Source: UBA1563 sp041671545
GTDB lineage: Bacteria; Bacteroidota; Ignavibacteria; Ignavibacteriales; Ignavibacteriaceae
DNA: 64,000 bases
NCBI GenBank assembly: GCA_041671545.1
Contig: JBAZBI010000009.1
Span: forward strand, 62,001-126,000
Direction of reading: 5' to 3'
This document shows, one piece after another, positions 27,501 through 36,339 of the stretch. The notes under the pieces are model-generated. The model saw nothing but the letters and a program-made list of their open reading frames with translations. It did not search any database and was not told where the DNA came from. Both the position numbers and the translations under genes were made by a program. The stretch's first letter is position 1, and each line of letters begins with the position of its first letter.

Positions 27501-29399
27501 AAAAACATTTCCTTGTACGACATGGAGATGAAAGAAATATTCTTAAGAGGCAAAACCGACGGAGTAATTATAGTAAATGCATATGGAGATAAACCCAATT
27601 TTATTTTTGTCGATAGTAAAAATAATAGTCTTGAGGATGGAAGCAGAGCCCACCCTTATAATACGATTATGGAAGGAATTAACCTCGCGGCATCGGGGGA
27701 TACTATTATAGTTGATGGCGGAGATTATTATGAATCAGTGACCATGAAAGAAGGTATTTATCTCATTGGCAGCGGAGCCTTAGTGACAAATATCATTGTA
27801 ACGCAAACTAATGCGGCAGTTATTTTCAATAATGTCACAAAAGCCGAAATAAGCGGGTTTACTATTAAAAACGACGCAAATTATCTTCCTTTAAGTCCTA
27901 TATTTATCTGCGAATCATCGTCCCCAGTAATTAAGAACAATTGCATTGAATGTTTATCGCCGCCAGGGGACGCTCTTTTCCCAATTTGGAATAACTCCAA
28001 TCCGTTGCTGGAAAATAATTATATCAAAAATGTGTGGATTGATATTTCTCATTCCAACGCTACTATCAAGAATAATTTTATTGAAAACTCAAATTTCAAT
28101 AATATCCACTGTTACAATGAGTCTAATTCAACAATCACCGGTAATACACTTATCGGCACTCTGGATGTAAATAATGCCAGCTCAATAATAAGAAACAATA
28201 AATTTATTACTAGACCACCTGGAGAAATAGGAATCAATTTGAATAATGCTTCGAATACTAGTATTAGCAATAATATCGTTGTGGACAGTTCAAGCTTTGG
28301 AACCGGAATATCAGTAACAAATTCGTCGAATATTATTGCACTGAACAATACGATTTTATCTCATGGAAAAGGAATTACTGAAAAGGGCTCTACAGCGAGT
28401 TTTTATAATAATATTGTATCTGGTAATAACGATTTCGGGATCCAAATATCAAATACATCTCAATTGAATTACAACGATGTTTGGGGGAATTATTTTAATT
28501 ATAGTGGAGTTGATCCCGGAGTGAATGATATTTCACAAAATCCAATGTTTGTCGATTCGGCAAAAGGGAACTTTAGATTATCATCAATATCTCCGTGTAT
28601 CAATGCAGGAAATTCCGATATAAAGTATAATGACCTTGATGGAACAAGGAACGACATCGGCGCGTATGGAGGTTCATATGCTGATTCAAGCCAGTTAAGA
28701 AGTAATGAAAGCTCCATAAGCATAGATTCACTAACCGCCTCATTATCAGATACAGTTCAAGTTGTTCTTCAAGCTAAAAAAATAAAAGGGATCGCGCAAT
28801 TCAACATCGCACTATCATACGACCCTTCAATGTTAAATATCATTGAGGCAAAGACAATAACAGCTACAAAATCATTTTCACTTGAAATGCGAAACCAAAA
28901 TCCGGGTTCAATAAATTTAGCTTTACGCAGCAGTAAAGGAGTTGTAGTTGATGAAGGTGAACTAATCGAATTATCTCTAGTGATAAAGTCAAATCAATCT
29001 GCAAGCACTGAGTTAAAGTTTGACAGCGTGAATGTTGTGGACGAAAATTCAAGTCAACATAAAATATCTGACTTGAATGATTGTAAAATCAAAGTTTCAC
29101 CGACAGGTATAAGTGATGAACCAAACTCTCAACCATCAGATTTTTCACTTTATCAGAATTTTCCGAATCCATTTAATCCGTCAACAAAAATTAGGTATGA
29201 AATACCGATTGAAAATAAAGTTACAATAAAGGTCTATGACATACTTGGCACCGAAATTGAAACTTTGTTCGATGGGAATAAGCTGCCGGGCGTTTATACA
29301 TTGGACTGGAATGCAGGGAAACATGCAAGCGGAATATATTTTTATAGAATAATAGCAGGCAGTTTTATTCAGACGAAGAAGATGATCCTTTTGAAATAA
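24507..29399 (+). CDS. Giant modular T9SS exoprotein with beta-helix and cohesin-like domains
   Basis: This 1,630-residue protein is probably exported by the type IX system and anchored to or released from the cell surface. I chose the ATG at 24507 because GGAGGAAAAA precedes it; a TTG in frame four codons earlier overlaps that site. A signal peptide (ISILTETIVLTLLIVHAGFSQ) covers residues 1-30. Approximate domains are: repeat-rich N-terminal region with VVWTN / VVWGD motifs, residues 30-430; fibronectin III-like, 500-590; right-handed beta-helix with a DUF1565-type entry, 597-870; cohesin-like beta sandwich, 890-1030; second beta-helix, 1030-1390; second cohesin-like domain, 1404-1528; T9SS sorting domain with YQNFPNPFNPSTKIRYEIP, 1545-1630. 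The unit beta-helix plus cohesin-like is duplicated. A function in polysaccharide binding or breakdown is possible but not shown: no catalytic motif is visible. Confidence 0.85.
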   Translation: MKKNVISILTETIVLTLLIVHAGFSQNNIKTWTQTTVLDFDANQLTDLTVTNVSGGEVQLPPCLNKKVEDHIDNSIFRFVAKDGAGNFVRTWTQGNNIFVKKYSADGKELTKSIQVNEINGVAGESADSRSALFDNGTYLVVWTNFTSSSGQNYDMYGQVYRNHSIKVGNNFKINELFNASASTPVPLANDADGSFWIFYPQRISQTESKIYIQKRNKNGDKIGESFLLNQPSLTKYESEPSIIEEQRGFCVTWTGCNINSSSDVDVYIRSFFSDGTPRNSIQKINDDIGSNTQFQPSVCSDDQSNILVVWGDQRNSDRPRNILIFNIYGQLIDSTGLKIGKNIRLENSSYGDNREPDIQFNGDDFTLSWKSLDNGNRVYKTFSNRWNYIPTLYGEMNSIIFGTGEIGTLYRKIYWQKTTAPNTKIRIQLRSGNSVEETENSNWQGPTDSTDFYTNDLGEPINMIHTGDKYIQYKTIFTSVRGNSSILNSVSIDYSSVDTLPPNAPSNLTATASHSNVLLKWEPNADKDILQYVIYRGKKSKEYESGWKEIVPKNSISFKDTTAVNGTSYYYVITVMDSSHNESSFSNEVSCIPFGINIYVSKNGKENGDGAADNPFLTIEEGFNTAKYGDTVKVLPGIYDEVVNMKSGVSLIGTDASECKITGFVNAGSNCVLKGFTISNTITCNSVGLLITENIIRVPVIIPPGMPGIYISKKASVVITKNYITESYVGISLSNECNATIRNNIITAMSAGILINLFSSATITNNTIIVSDYSCIHAGMETVAVIENNILIGLDSTKAAAIVQVSSKSISLNYNDMWSTYPTYITGTANKFLNPLFVNQDVQNYRLLSNSPCKDAGNPFVGFNDQDGTRNDMGAFGGPDPIEESVTTQLTKSIMISRLSANPGDTVSAFVSFDNPNGIVKAEFSLRYDNSIIEFIKAELTEATQRFLLQVNSNGSDEVHFILSSDSSLNSAQKEILVLKFLVYQNAKSNDASTLTLKNISLYDMEMKEIFLRGKTDGVIIVNAYGDKPNFIFVDSKNNSLEDGSRAHPYNTIMEGINLAASGDTIIVDGGDYYESVTMKEGIYLIGSGALVTNIIVTQTNAAVIFNNVTKAEISGFTIKNDANYLPLSPIFICESSSPVIKNNCIECLSPPGDALFPIWNNSNPLLENNYIKNVWIDISHSNATIKNNFIENSNFNNIHCYNESNSTITGNTLIGTLDVNNASSIIRNNKFITRPPGEIGINLNNASNTSISNNIVVDSSSFGTGISVTNSSNIIALNNTILSHGKGITEKGSTASFYNNIVSGNNDFGIQISNTSQLNYNDVWGNYFNYSGVDPGVNDISQNPMFVDSAKGNFRLSSISPCINAGNSDIKYNDLDGTRNDIGAYGGSYADSSQLRSNESSISIDSLTASLSDTVQVVLQAKKIKGIAQFNIALSYDPSMLNIIEAKTITATKSFSLEMRNQNPGSINLALRSSKGVVVDEGELIELSLVIKSNQSASTELKFDSVNVVDENSSQHKISDLNDCKIKVSPTGISDEPNSQPSDFSLYQNFPNPFNPSTKIRYEIPIENKVTIKVYDILGTEIETLFDGNKLPGVYTLDWNAGKHASGIYFYRIIAGSFIQTKKMILLK

Positions 29400-29650
29400 T
29401 TAGATACTTAACAAAAATCCTCTGCGGTGGACTGCACAGAATGCGAGAATATTTTTAACAAAATAAAAAGTATTTAAGAATAACGATTAACGATATTTGA
29501 TTTTTGATGTCACAAAATCTTCTAACTTCTAAAATCGTTAATCCCCGTCTGAGCCGGGCAGGCTTGTTCGTAAATCAATTTTTTTAACTGAAATCTCTCC
29601 CAATTTCCGATCAATATTTCTTATTTTTAATTATCAAAGGGAGATGATTA

Positions 29651-31723
29651 ATGAAAAGTTCGCTTTCAAATTTCTTTTATCCAAAATCGGTTTGTGTTGT
29701 TGGAGTTTCTTCAAAAGAAAAAAGTATCGGTTACGAAATTCTAAGGTCTATAAAAACTTTTAATTTTACCGGGGAAGTTTATCCCGTAAATCCAAAAGCA
29801 TCTGAAATACTCGGGTATAAGTGCTTCTCCACAATTAGCCAAATTACTGAAACCATCGATCTAGCATTTGTTGTTGTTCCTAAAAAATTTGTTTTTGATT
29901 CTGTTTCAGAATTAATTTCCAAACAGGTAAAATCAATTGTAATTATAACTGCGGGATACAGAGAAACGGGATCGGAAGCTGAACAAGAAGAGAATGAATT
30001 GCTTGAATTAGCAAGAAGAAATAATGTTCGTTTAGTCGGACCAAATTGTATGGGGATCATAAATTCAGATAATCAAATAAAACTTAACGCAACATTTGTG
30101 GCAGAAAAACCAGAATACGAACCGGTTGGATTTTTATCACAAAGCGGAGCGTTGGGCGCTGCGGTCATCAATTCCTTGCGCGAAACCGATATCAAATTTG
30201 CTCATTTTATAAGTGTCGGAAACAAAGCCGACATCAACGAGATCGACTTACTTCAATTCTGGGAAAAAGATAAATCGATCCATTTTTCAACATATTATCT
30301 CGAAAGTTTTGTAAATGGGTTCAACTTTTTAGAACCATTTATTTTGGGAAAAATTAAAAAGCCCGTAATAATTTTGAAAGCGGGTAAATCTACAGCCGGA
30401 ATGAAAGCCGCTTCATCGCACACCGGGGCATTGGGAACCGCCGATAGGGTTGTAAATGCCGCGCTGCAACAATTCGGAATTATTCGCGCTGAAACTATTT
30501 CCGACATGTTTAATACTGTAAAAGGATTTCTTCACTTCCCTATTCCCAAAGGAAAGCGAATTGCTGTTGTAACAAATGCCGGTGGTCCAGCAATTCTCAC
30601 TGTAGATGCACTTGAAAAGTCGGGTTTGGAACTTGCCAAATTTTCTGAATCCACAATTCATAAGCTCTCAGAAATCGTTGTGAAGGAAGGTTCAAAATTA
30701 AATCCCATTGATCTCCTTCCCGGAGGTTCTGCGGAAATGTACAAAGCAGTAATTGAAATAGTTTTAAGTGATAAAAATGTTGATGCGGTGATCTCAATAT
30801 TTGTTGAACCGATAATGGTTGAGCCGCTTGGAGTTGTTGAAGCTGTAAATTCAATCAGATCGGAAAAACCAATTTTACAAGTTGTGATGCCGCTGCCGGA
30901 ATTTTGGGAAAATTACAAGTTGAATTCTGCATTTGCAAAACCGGTATTCAGAAATCCGGAAGAACCGGCAATTGTTCTCTCAAATTTACTTTTTCATACA
31001 GTGGGCAAACAAAAATTGTTTTCACGTAAAAATGAGTATCATTTACAATTAAAAAGTTTCAACTCAAAAATGATTAACGGAACTAACTTTATCTCACAAC
31101 GGGAAATCAGTAAATTAGCGAGAAGTTATAAACTTCCGCTCATTAAGGAGTTCTTGATTCCCAACGATGAAATAGAACTATTTGAAATTGAAAATTATCC
31201 AATCGTATTGAAAGGAATAAACGAAAATACATCTCATAAATCTGATTTTGGAGCTGTAGAATTAGGCATAAGAACCAACAAAGAATTTAAAGCTGCACTA
31301 AAGAGAATCCGAATGAGAATGAAAACTTTCAATCTTGCGCCGGAATATTTTCTCATTCAACCACACATCTCTTCGCGATTTGAATTATTGGTTGGTGGAT
31401 TTCGAGATACATCTTTTGGTCCGATGATCTCATTTGGTCTTGGCGGAAAATATGTAAATTACTTCGAAGACTTTTCGTTAAGGTCTGCATTTATTACAAA
31501 AGATGACATCAGAGAAATGATCCATGAAACAAAAATTGGAAAAATAATTCAGGGTGTTCGCGGAGAAGTTGGAGTCGATTTTGATTTGCTGATCAAATTA
31601 ATTTCAAACGCAGCTAAAATGATTAGGGAAAACAGAAATCTATTGGAATTTGATATAAATCCATTATTAGTAACTGAACAGAATGAATTTGTAGTTGTTG
31701 ATTTCAGAGTAAAATTGTGTTAA
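29651..31723 (+). CDS. ADP-forming acyl-CoA (acetyl-CoA) synthetase, fused alpha-beta
   Basis: The family converts acyl-CoA, ADP and phosphate to the free acid, CoA and ATP, conserving energy in fermentation. The 690-residue product has an N-terminal CoA-binding domain (KSVCVVGVSSKEKSIGYEI), a succinyl-CoA ligase-like middle with GPNCMGIIN and SQSGALGAAV, and a histidine in SSHTGALGT that may be the phosphorylated residue. The C-terminal ATP-grasp part, from about residue 465, includes YPIVLKGINEN and ends FDINPLLVTEQNEFVVVDFR. Alpha and beta subunits are thus fused. A good GGGAG site precedes the ATG. It stands alone, and the substrate cannot be told from sequence. Confidence 0.85.
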   Translation: MKSSLSNFFYPKSVCVVGVSSKEKSIGYEILRSIKTFNFTGEVYPVNPKASEILGYKCFSTISQITETIDLAFVVVPKKFVFDSVSELISKQVKSIVIITAGYRETGSEAEQEENELLELARRNNVRLVGPNCMGIINSDNQIKLNATFVAEKPEYEPVGFLSQSGALGAAVINSLRETDIKFAHFISVGNKADINEIDLLQFWEKDKSIHFSTYYLESFVNGFNFLEPFILGKIKKPVIILKAGKSTAGMKAASSHTGALGTADRVVNAALQQFGIIRAETISDMFNTVKGFLHFPIPKGKRIAVVTNAGGPAILTVDALEKSGLELAKFSESTIHKLSEIVVKEGSKLNPIDLLPGGSAEMYKAVIEIVLSDKNVDAVISIFVEPIMVEPLGVVEAVNSIRSEKPILQVVMPLPEFWENYKLNSAFAKPVFRNPEEPAIVLSNLLFHTVGKQKLFSRKNEYHLQLKSFNSKMINGTNFISQREISKLARSYKLPLIKEFLIPNDEIELFEIENYPIVLKGINENTSHKSDFGAVELGIRTNKEFKAALKRIRMRMKTFNLAPEYFLIQPHISSRFELLVGGFRDTSFGPMISFGLGGKYVNYFEDFSLRSAFITKDDIREMIHETKIGKIIQGVRGEVGVDFDLLIKLISNAAKMIRENRNLLEFDINPLLVTEQNEFVVVDFRVKLC

Positions 31724-31741
31724 TTCGGTGAAATCTTTTAT

Positions 31742-33211
31742 CTAAGCAACCGGAAATTCAAAACCAAATGTTGAACCGTATCCTAATTTACTTTCTACCC
31801 AAACTTTACCGCCGTGTTCTTCGATTATTTTTTTTACAATCCACAAACCTAAGCCGGAACTTTGCTCAAGACCTGTCGGCTTAGCGCTAAGTGTAGCGCC
31901 TTTTTGGAATGATCTTCTCAAATCTTCTTCGCTAAGACCAACGCCTGTATCTCTAACGGCAACAATCACCGTATTCTTCTTTTCATCTTTAAAGTAACTT
32001 GATATTTCTACGATGGTTTCCGGAGGCGCAAATTTAATGGCATTGTTAAGCAAGTTATCTACCGCTTCTTCAAACTTTTCACTATCAATATTCAGTTGAG
32101 GTAAATCGGCAGAGAATTTTTTAATGAGTCTCACTTTCTTGGTTTTTGAATAAGAAACATTTTGATTCACCACCAATTCTAAAATAGTATTGACATTTTG
32201 TTTCGTAAAATTGAGAGAAGGTTCAGGCATCGCTTTGGCAAGGATAGAGCACATATCCTGCGACATCTTTACAATATCTTCCGAAGTAGAAACAAGCGAA
32301 AGCATTATTTCCTGCTGTTCAATTGCATTGAGATCAAATGAATTGAGGAGATCAATATATCCTCTTATTGCTGAAGCCGGATTCTTAATATCATGAATCG
32401 CCATCGCGAACATTTCTTCTTTTTGTGAATGAAGCAATTCAAGTTTGTACTTGCTTTGCTCAAGTTTTTCTTTTTGTTCGATCAAGTGAAGATTAGCACG
32501 CTCCAAATCTTGAACGTTGGTATTAACTTCGTGTAATTGATCGCGAAGGAGTTCATTGGTTTGCTGATGGATCTGAAGATCATCTTTTAAAGCAGTTACT
32601 TTTCTTTTAAGCGCAATAACCTCTTGCTGAAGTTCATGGTCGCCGGAATTTGTTTTTACGCTTACAGTTGGTGGATTTGGCGCGGCAATACTTTTCTTTT
32701 TTCTTGAGATTAAAAACATAATGACGATAAATTGTACAAGGATCAATCCGCCAAGGATGTAATCAGAAGAACGGATCGTTGATATATTGGAATTGCTGCT
32801 TTCTGTTTTTTTTGTTTCGATAGGTTTTCCATCGGTTACGGAAAACGAAAGGAGCAATGGAATCCCTTCAACACCCGAAGTGTTCATCGGAGTTATTTTT
32901 AATACGTGCGTTCCAACCATAAGCTGATCCAGCGAAATTCTGTTCTCTTTCTGATTAACAGAAAATATATTTCCGTCTAAAAAAACTTTGTAAAATATTT
33001 GCCCGCGCATTTCACTCGATGGTTCAAAGTCAATAGTTAGTGGTGCATTTAAAGTGAGAGAAAGGTTTTTCCATTCGGACCGGTCGACAACCGAGCTTCC
33101 AACTTTCACTTCGGTAATGGAAATGCTCACCGTATCCATTGATTGAGCAAGATGGAAATCCGCTAAAAGAAGAAAAGATAAAATTAGTTTACTGAATATT
33201 TTGTGATTCAT
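31742..33211 (-). CDS. Membrane sensor histidine kinase, orphan
   Basis: This is a two-component kinase with a periplasmic sensing part. The 489-residue product has a signal peptide (MNHKIFSKLILSFLLLADF), a periplasmic beta-rich domain with GTHVLKITPMNTSGVEG to about residue 140, and one membrane segment (residues about 147-170). A coiled coil of about 70 residues comes next. A HisKA box follows with the phospho-acceptor in MAIHDIKNPASAIRGYID. The HATPase shows NLLNNAIKFAP (N box), DTGVGLS (G1) and SGLGLWIVKKIIEEHGG (G2). No response regulator is adjacent, so its partner is elsewhere. It converges with the acyl-CoA synthetase gene (18-base gap) and lies beyond the nrfA terminator, so it is not part of that operon. 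Confidence 0.9.
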   Translation of the reverse strand: MNHKIFSKLILSFLLLADFHLAQSMDTVSISITEVKVGSSVVDRSEWKNLSLTLNAPLTIDFEPSSEMRGQIFYKVFLDGNIFSVNQKENRISLDQLMVGTHVLKITPMNTSGVEGIPLLLSFSVTDGKPIETKKTESSNSNISTIRSSDYILGGLILVQFIVIMFLISRKKKSIAAPNPPTVSVKTNSGDHELQQEVIALKRKVTALKDDLQIHQQTNELLRDQLHEVNTNVQDLERANLHLIEQKEKLEQSKYKLELLHSQKEEMFAMAIHDIKNPASAIRGYIDLLNSFDLNAIEQQEIMLSLVSTSEDIVKMSQDMCSILAKAMPEPSLNFTKQNVNTILELVVNQNVSYSKTKKVRLIKKFSADLPQLNIDSEKFEEAVDNLLNNAIKFAPPETIVEISSYFKDEKKNTVIVAVRDTGVGLSEEDLRRSFQKGATLSAKPTGLEQSSGLGLWIVKKIIEEHGGKVWVESKLGYGSTFGFEFPVA

Positions 33212-33431
33212 ATTTTGACTTTTTAATACTGAAATGAATTGATCAGGTTGAATAAAATGGATTGCAAAACTGAAGATACCGGAGCAATCGTTTATGAGTA
33301 TTATTCACAAATAAAATAATACTTTATCCAAATCTAAAAAAATCACACGAGAAGCCATAATATGAGACAACACTTTTCAAGTAATCTGTCGATAACTGCT
33401 TTATGTAATCTAACTCTGTGGTAATTAACAA

Positions 33432-33456
33432 AAACGCCGGCTTGAACCCGGCGTTT
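33432..33456 (-). terminator. Rho-independent terminator after nrfA
   Basis: A perfect 9-bp GC-rich stem (AAACGCCGG / CCGGCGTTT) with a 7-base loop lies 10 bases after the nrfA stop. On the minus strand it is followed by TTGTT. It closes the nitrite operon and separates it from the histidine kinase gene. Confidence 0.9.
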
Positions 33457-33466
33457 GTAAAAAAAT

Positions 33467-34939
33467 CTATTTCATCCTGGCTTGGCGTTCAGCAGCTTTT
33501 TTATCCCATTCATGAATTACTGTGGAAAGAAAAACTTTTTTTTCATTTTTCAGTTTTGGTATATCGAGTCCAATAAATTTTTGTGCTTTTTCTTTAGTTG
33601 AAATATCCGGTTTAGCAACCGGAGTTTCGATTCCGAGTTTTGTAAGTACTTTCGTCAGCTCGATGCGGGCTTCCGCCGCTTTTTGAATTGAGGCTCCGAG
33701 TACTCTTGCACATTCAACCGGTGCATGGAAACTTCCACCATGAGAAGCCGCTACATAATCCCAGCGCCATTGCGCTTGACGAATTAATGCTAAGACCGGT
33801 CTCATTTGTACTTCTGTTGCCCCTTTGTCCCAAGCAATCTTGGCTTCCAGATGTGCATTAACAATCGAACTTTCAGCGGTAAGCTGCATTTCAGAAATTT
33901 TATCTTGCCTGTCATTCACATTCTTTACTAATGTTGCTTCACTCTCACGATGACAAACCTGACATGAGCGGGAAACATTATTCAATGGACTTTGGATGTG
34001 GTGATCCGTAAACTTTACACCGCCTTCACTTTTGTAGGGCATATGACAGTCAGCGCAAGCAACTCCCCGTTCGGCATGAATTCCAAATTGAGAGATTTCA
34101 AAATCGGGATGCTGAGCTTTTAGTATCGGTGTTTTGCTTAACGCATGAACAAAATCTACGTGTTTGACTTCATCATAATATTTCTCCATCGCTTCAACCG
34201 TAAATCCATTCTGCCACGGGAATGTTAAATACTTTTCGGTTTTTCCTTTGAAGTAATATTCCACATGGCATTGAGCACAAACCAGCGAGCGCATTTCTTG
34301 ATGAGAAGCTTGTGAAATATCTTTCCCTTGATTTTTAAATGCCTCGATCAGCGCCGGACGTGTGATCCTTAAGTTCATCGATTTAGGATCGTGGCAATCC
34401 TGACAACCAATTACATTTACTACTTGTTCACCTAAATCGTTCCAACCTTTTTTATAAAAATTAGAAACTCCCATTTCTTTCATCAAACGAGGTACGTCAG
34501 TCGATTTACACGTCCAACATGTTGCCGGTTGAGGAGTGCCGGTTCTTAGAGTTTTACGAATATCTTTAATCGCCCAGAAATGCCCTCTTCCCTGATTATA
34601 ATCTTTTGAAAAAGCATATCCGGCCCAAAGGACAACAAGGTTTGGATCTTGCTCCAGCATGTCTCTATTTGCAGAACCACCATATTTACTTGCGAATGTT
34701 GTATCCGAAGTTTTATAATAAGATTCAAATTCTCTCGGGAAGTTTTCACCCCAAATTTCATTTCTTGGTTCCCATTCAGCTATTGGTTTAACAATTTGAA
34801 AACGTTGAATAGATTCACTTCGTCTTTCAACTATTGATGCACCAAACAAACCAATTAGAAATACGATAACAATTGTAACTGCGAAAATTACATAAGCCGT
34901 CCATGGTTTTTCTGAAATTATCTGGTTTAATTTTTTCAT
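33467..34939 (-). CDS. nrfA: Pentaheme cytochrome c nitrite reductase NrfA
   Basis: NrfA reduces nitrite to ammonium with six electrons in the periplasm. The 490-residue product has an N-terminal membrane anchor or uncleaved signal (residues 13-35). The catalytic heme site is CWTCK (C141-K145), with lysine as the proximal ligand. Four CxxCH hemes follow: CQDCH (179), CAQCH (221), CADCH (295) and CQVCH (326). The HVEYYF segment after the third heme and HAERG (288) are the substrate-side residues. It is the last gene before a strong terminator and follows nrfH by 10 bases. Partner and electron donor is NrfH. Confidence 0.97.
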   Translation of the reverse strand: MKKLNQIISEKPWTAYVIFAVTIVIVFLIGLFGASIVERRSESIQRFQIVKPIAEWEPRNEIWGENFPREFESYYKTSDTTFASKYGGSANRDMLEQDPNLVVLWAGYAFSKDYNQGRGHFWAIKDIRKTLRTGTPQPATCWTCKSTDVPRLMKEMGVSNFYKKGWNDLGEQVVNVIGCQDCHDPKSMNLRITRPALIEAFKNQGKDISQASHQEMRSLVCAQCHVEYYFKGKTEKYLTFPWQNGFTVEAMEKYYDEVKHVDFVHALSKTPILKAQHPDFEISQFGIHAERGVACADCHMPYKSEGGVKFTDHHIQSPLNNVSRSCQVCHRESEATLVKNVNDRQDKISEMQLTAESSIVNAHLEAKIAWDKGATEVQMRPVLALIRQAQWRWDYVAASHGGSFHAPVECARVLGASIQKAAEARIELTKVLTKLGIETPVAKPDISTKEKAQKFIGLDIPKLKNEKKVFLSTVIHEWDKKAAERQARMK

Positions 34940-34949
34940 TGCTTTACCT

Positions 34950-35558
34950 TTATTTTAATTTTTTACTTTCTGATAGAATGAATTTGTCAAGCCACTCAGG
35001 CATCACGGGAGTTAATCTGGGAACACGGGCAAAAGGAAAGGAAGAAAGAGAGTTTACTCTTCCATGCGGAGTTTCGCGGTGACACTCCCAACACAATTTA
35101 CCGTTACCATGATCTGCTTGTTTTTTTGTTACAGTTACAAGTGAGGAAGTGTTGATGAATTCATAATGACATCGGATGCAGTTCACTTGAACAACTCCAG
35201 CACCAGCTTCTTTTATATGAATCACCTCCGGCTCAAGATGTAATGTGAACATTGTTGCATGCCGTAACCCATCACTCGCTTTGAAAAAATATTTCCGGAT
35301 AAAATTGTCGTGCGGTACATGGCAATCATTGCAAGTCGCCAGCCGGGCATGACTGCTCTTCTGCCACGTAGCAAACTGAGGAGTCATAACATGGCAATTC
35401 ATACAAGCTACAGGATCGTCCGATAAATATGAAACCGCATTTGAGATTCGCAAAACCACCAGAAGTAATCCTAATAAAACACCAAGGATTATGAAAACAT
35501 AAATTCTCCATTCCGGTGGCGGTTCGATTACTTTTACAATTTTCTTTATAAGTTTCAT
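34950..35558 (-). CDS. nrfH: Tetraheme cytochrome c quinol dehydrogenase NrfH
   Basis: NrfH (NapC/NirT family) takes electrons from menaquinol and passes them to NrfA. The 202-residue product has one N-terminal membrane helix (residues about 18-38) and four heme motifs, CMNCH, CNDCH, CIRCH and CWECH. The methionine after the first motif (CMNCHVM) is the family's unusual ligand. It starts 5 bases after the methyltransferase gene and ends 10 bases before nrfA. Confidence 0.95.
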   Translation of the reverse strand: MKLIKKIVKVIEPPPEWRIYVFIILGVLLGLLLVVLRISNAVSYLSDDPVACMNCHVMTPQFATWQKSSHARLATCNDCHVPHDNFIRKYFFKASDGLRHATMFTLHLEPEVIHIKEAGAGVVQVNCIRCHYEFINTSSLVTVTKKQADHGNGKLCWECHRETPHGRVNSLSSFPFARVPRLTPVMPEWLDKFILSESKKLK

Positions 35559-35563
35559 AAAAC

Positions 35564-36319
35564 TTACAACTCGCTGCTTTTTTGTGTAACAATAATCAGA
35601 TCCTTTGAAGTTTCATAATTGAACTTTTCCAGCAATAAACTGCCGTATGATTTGGTCCTTGAAAATCCGGATTGCCGGAGTGCAGCTGAAATAAATTTAT
35701 GGTTGTGAGGAAATATTCTTGTACTGTAATGGTTAGATGATGAGATCATTTTTTTGTTGATTGACAGAAAATGAAACTTCATTTCATCCTTCAAAAATTC
35801 ATTAAACCGGATGATCAAGGAATCATCGCTCTCGGTAAAACCGATAACCGTTTCTTTCTTTTTCTCTACACGGGTATAATTTAAGATTTGGAAGAGAAAT
35901 AGTCCATTTGGTTTTAAGAGATGATAAACTTTCTGCAATGCAATTTTTATTTCAGTTTCATCCAAATTGGCTAAGGTATTTCCGAATGAAACGACAGCAT
36001 CAAATCTTCCGGTAAATTTTTGCAGGATATCTGAAATACCTTTCCTGAAAAATTGAATATCAGCACCAAACTTCGTGGCATTTTGTTTTGCCGAACGGAT
36101 CATTTCAGCCGACGGATCAAAAGCTGAAACTGTTAGTCCAAGGCTTGCCAACGCCAATGAATCTAATCCGGAACCGCAACCAAGATCTGCAACAAGTTTT
36201 ATATTCTGATTGGCAAAAATAGTTTCGTAAAAAGTTTTTCTTCTAATAAGCGATTTCTCCATCGAGATCATCGAATCGTAAAAAGGAGAAACCGCATTAT
36301 AAAATTTTTCGTTCTTCAT
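35564..36319 (-). CDS. Class I SAM-dependent methyltransferase
   Basis: The product is a Rossmann-fold methyltransferase of about 251 residues, with the SAM site VADLGCGSGLDSLALASLG and a following acidic segment (SAFDPSAEM). The ATG at 36317-36319 (MKNEKFYNAVSPFYDSM) is chosen; a GTG three codons earlier is also possible. Its substrate is unknown. It lies between the hemerythrin and nrfH genes with gaps of 20 and 5 bases, so it is co-transcribed with the nitrite reductase genes, an unusual place for one. Confidence 0.85.
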   Translation of the reverse strand: MKNEKFYNAVSPFYDSMISMEKSLIRRKTFYETIFANQNIKLVADLGCGSGLDSLALASLGLTVSAFDPSAEMIRSAKQNATKFGADIQFFRKGISDILQKFTGRFDAVVSFGNTLANLDETEIKIALQKVYHLLKPNGLFLFQILNYTRVEKKKETVIGFTESDDSLIIRFNEFLKDEMKFHFLSINKKMISSSNHYSTRIFPHNHKFISAALRQSGFSRTKSYGSLLLEKFNYETSKDLIIVTQKSSEL

Positions 36320-36339
36320 TTTCTGCACACAACTTTCAT

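Noticed and set aside
33467..35558. Octaheme or other multiheme nitrite reductase instead of NrfAH
   Set aside because: Exactly five hemes with CWTCK and a four-heme NapC-type partner fit NrfA and NrfH.
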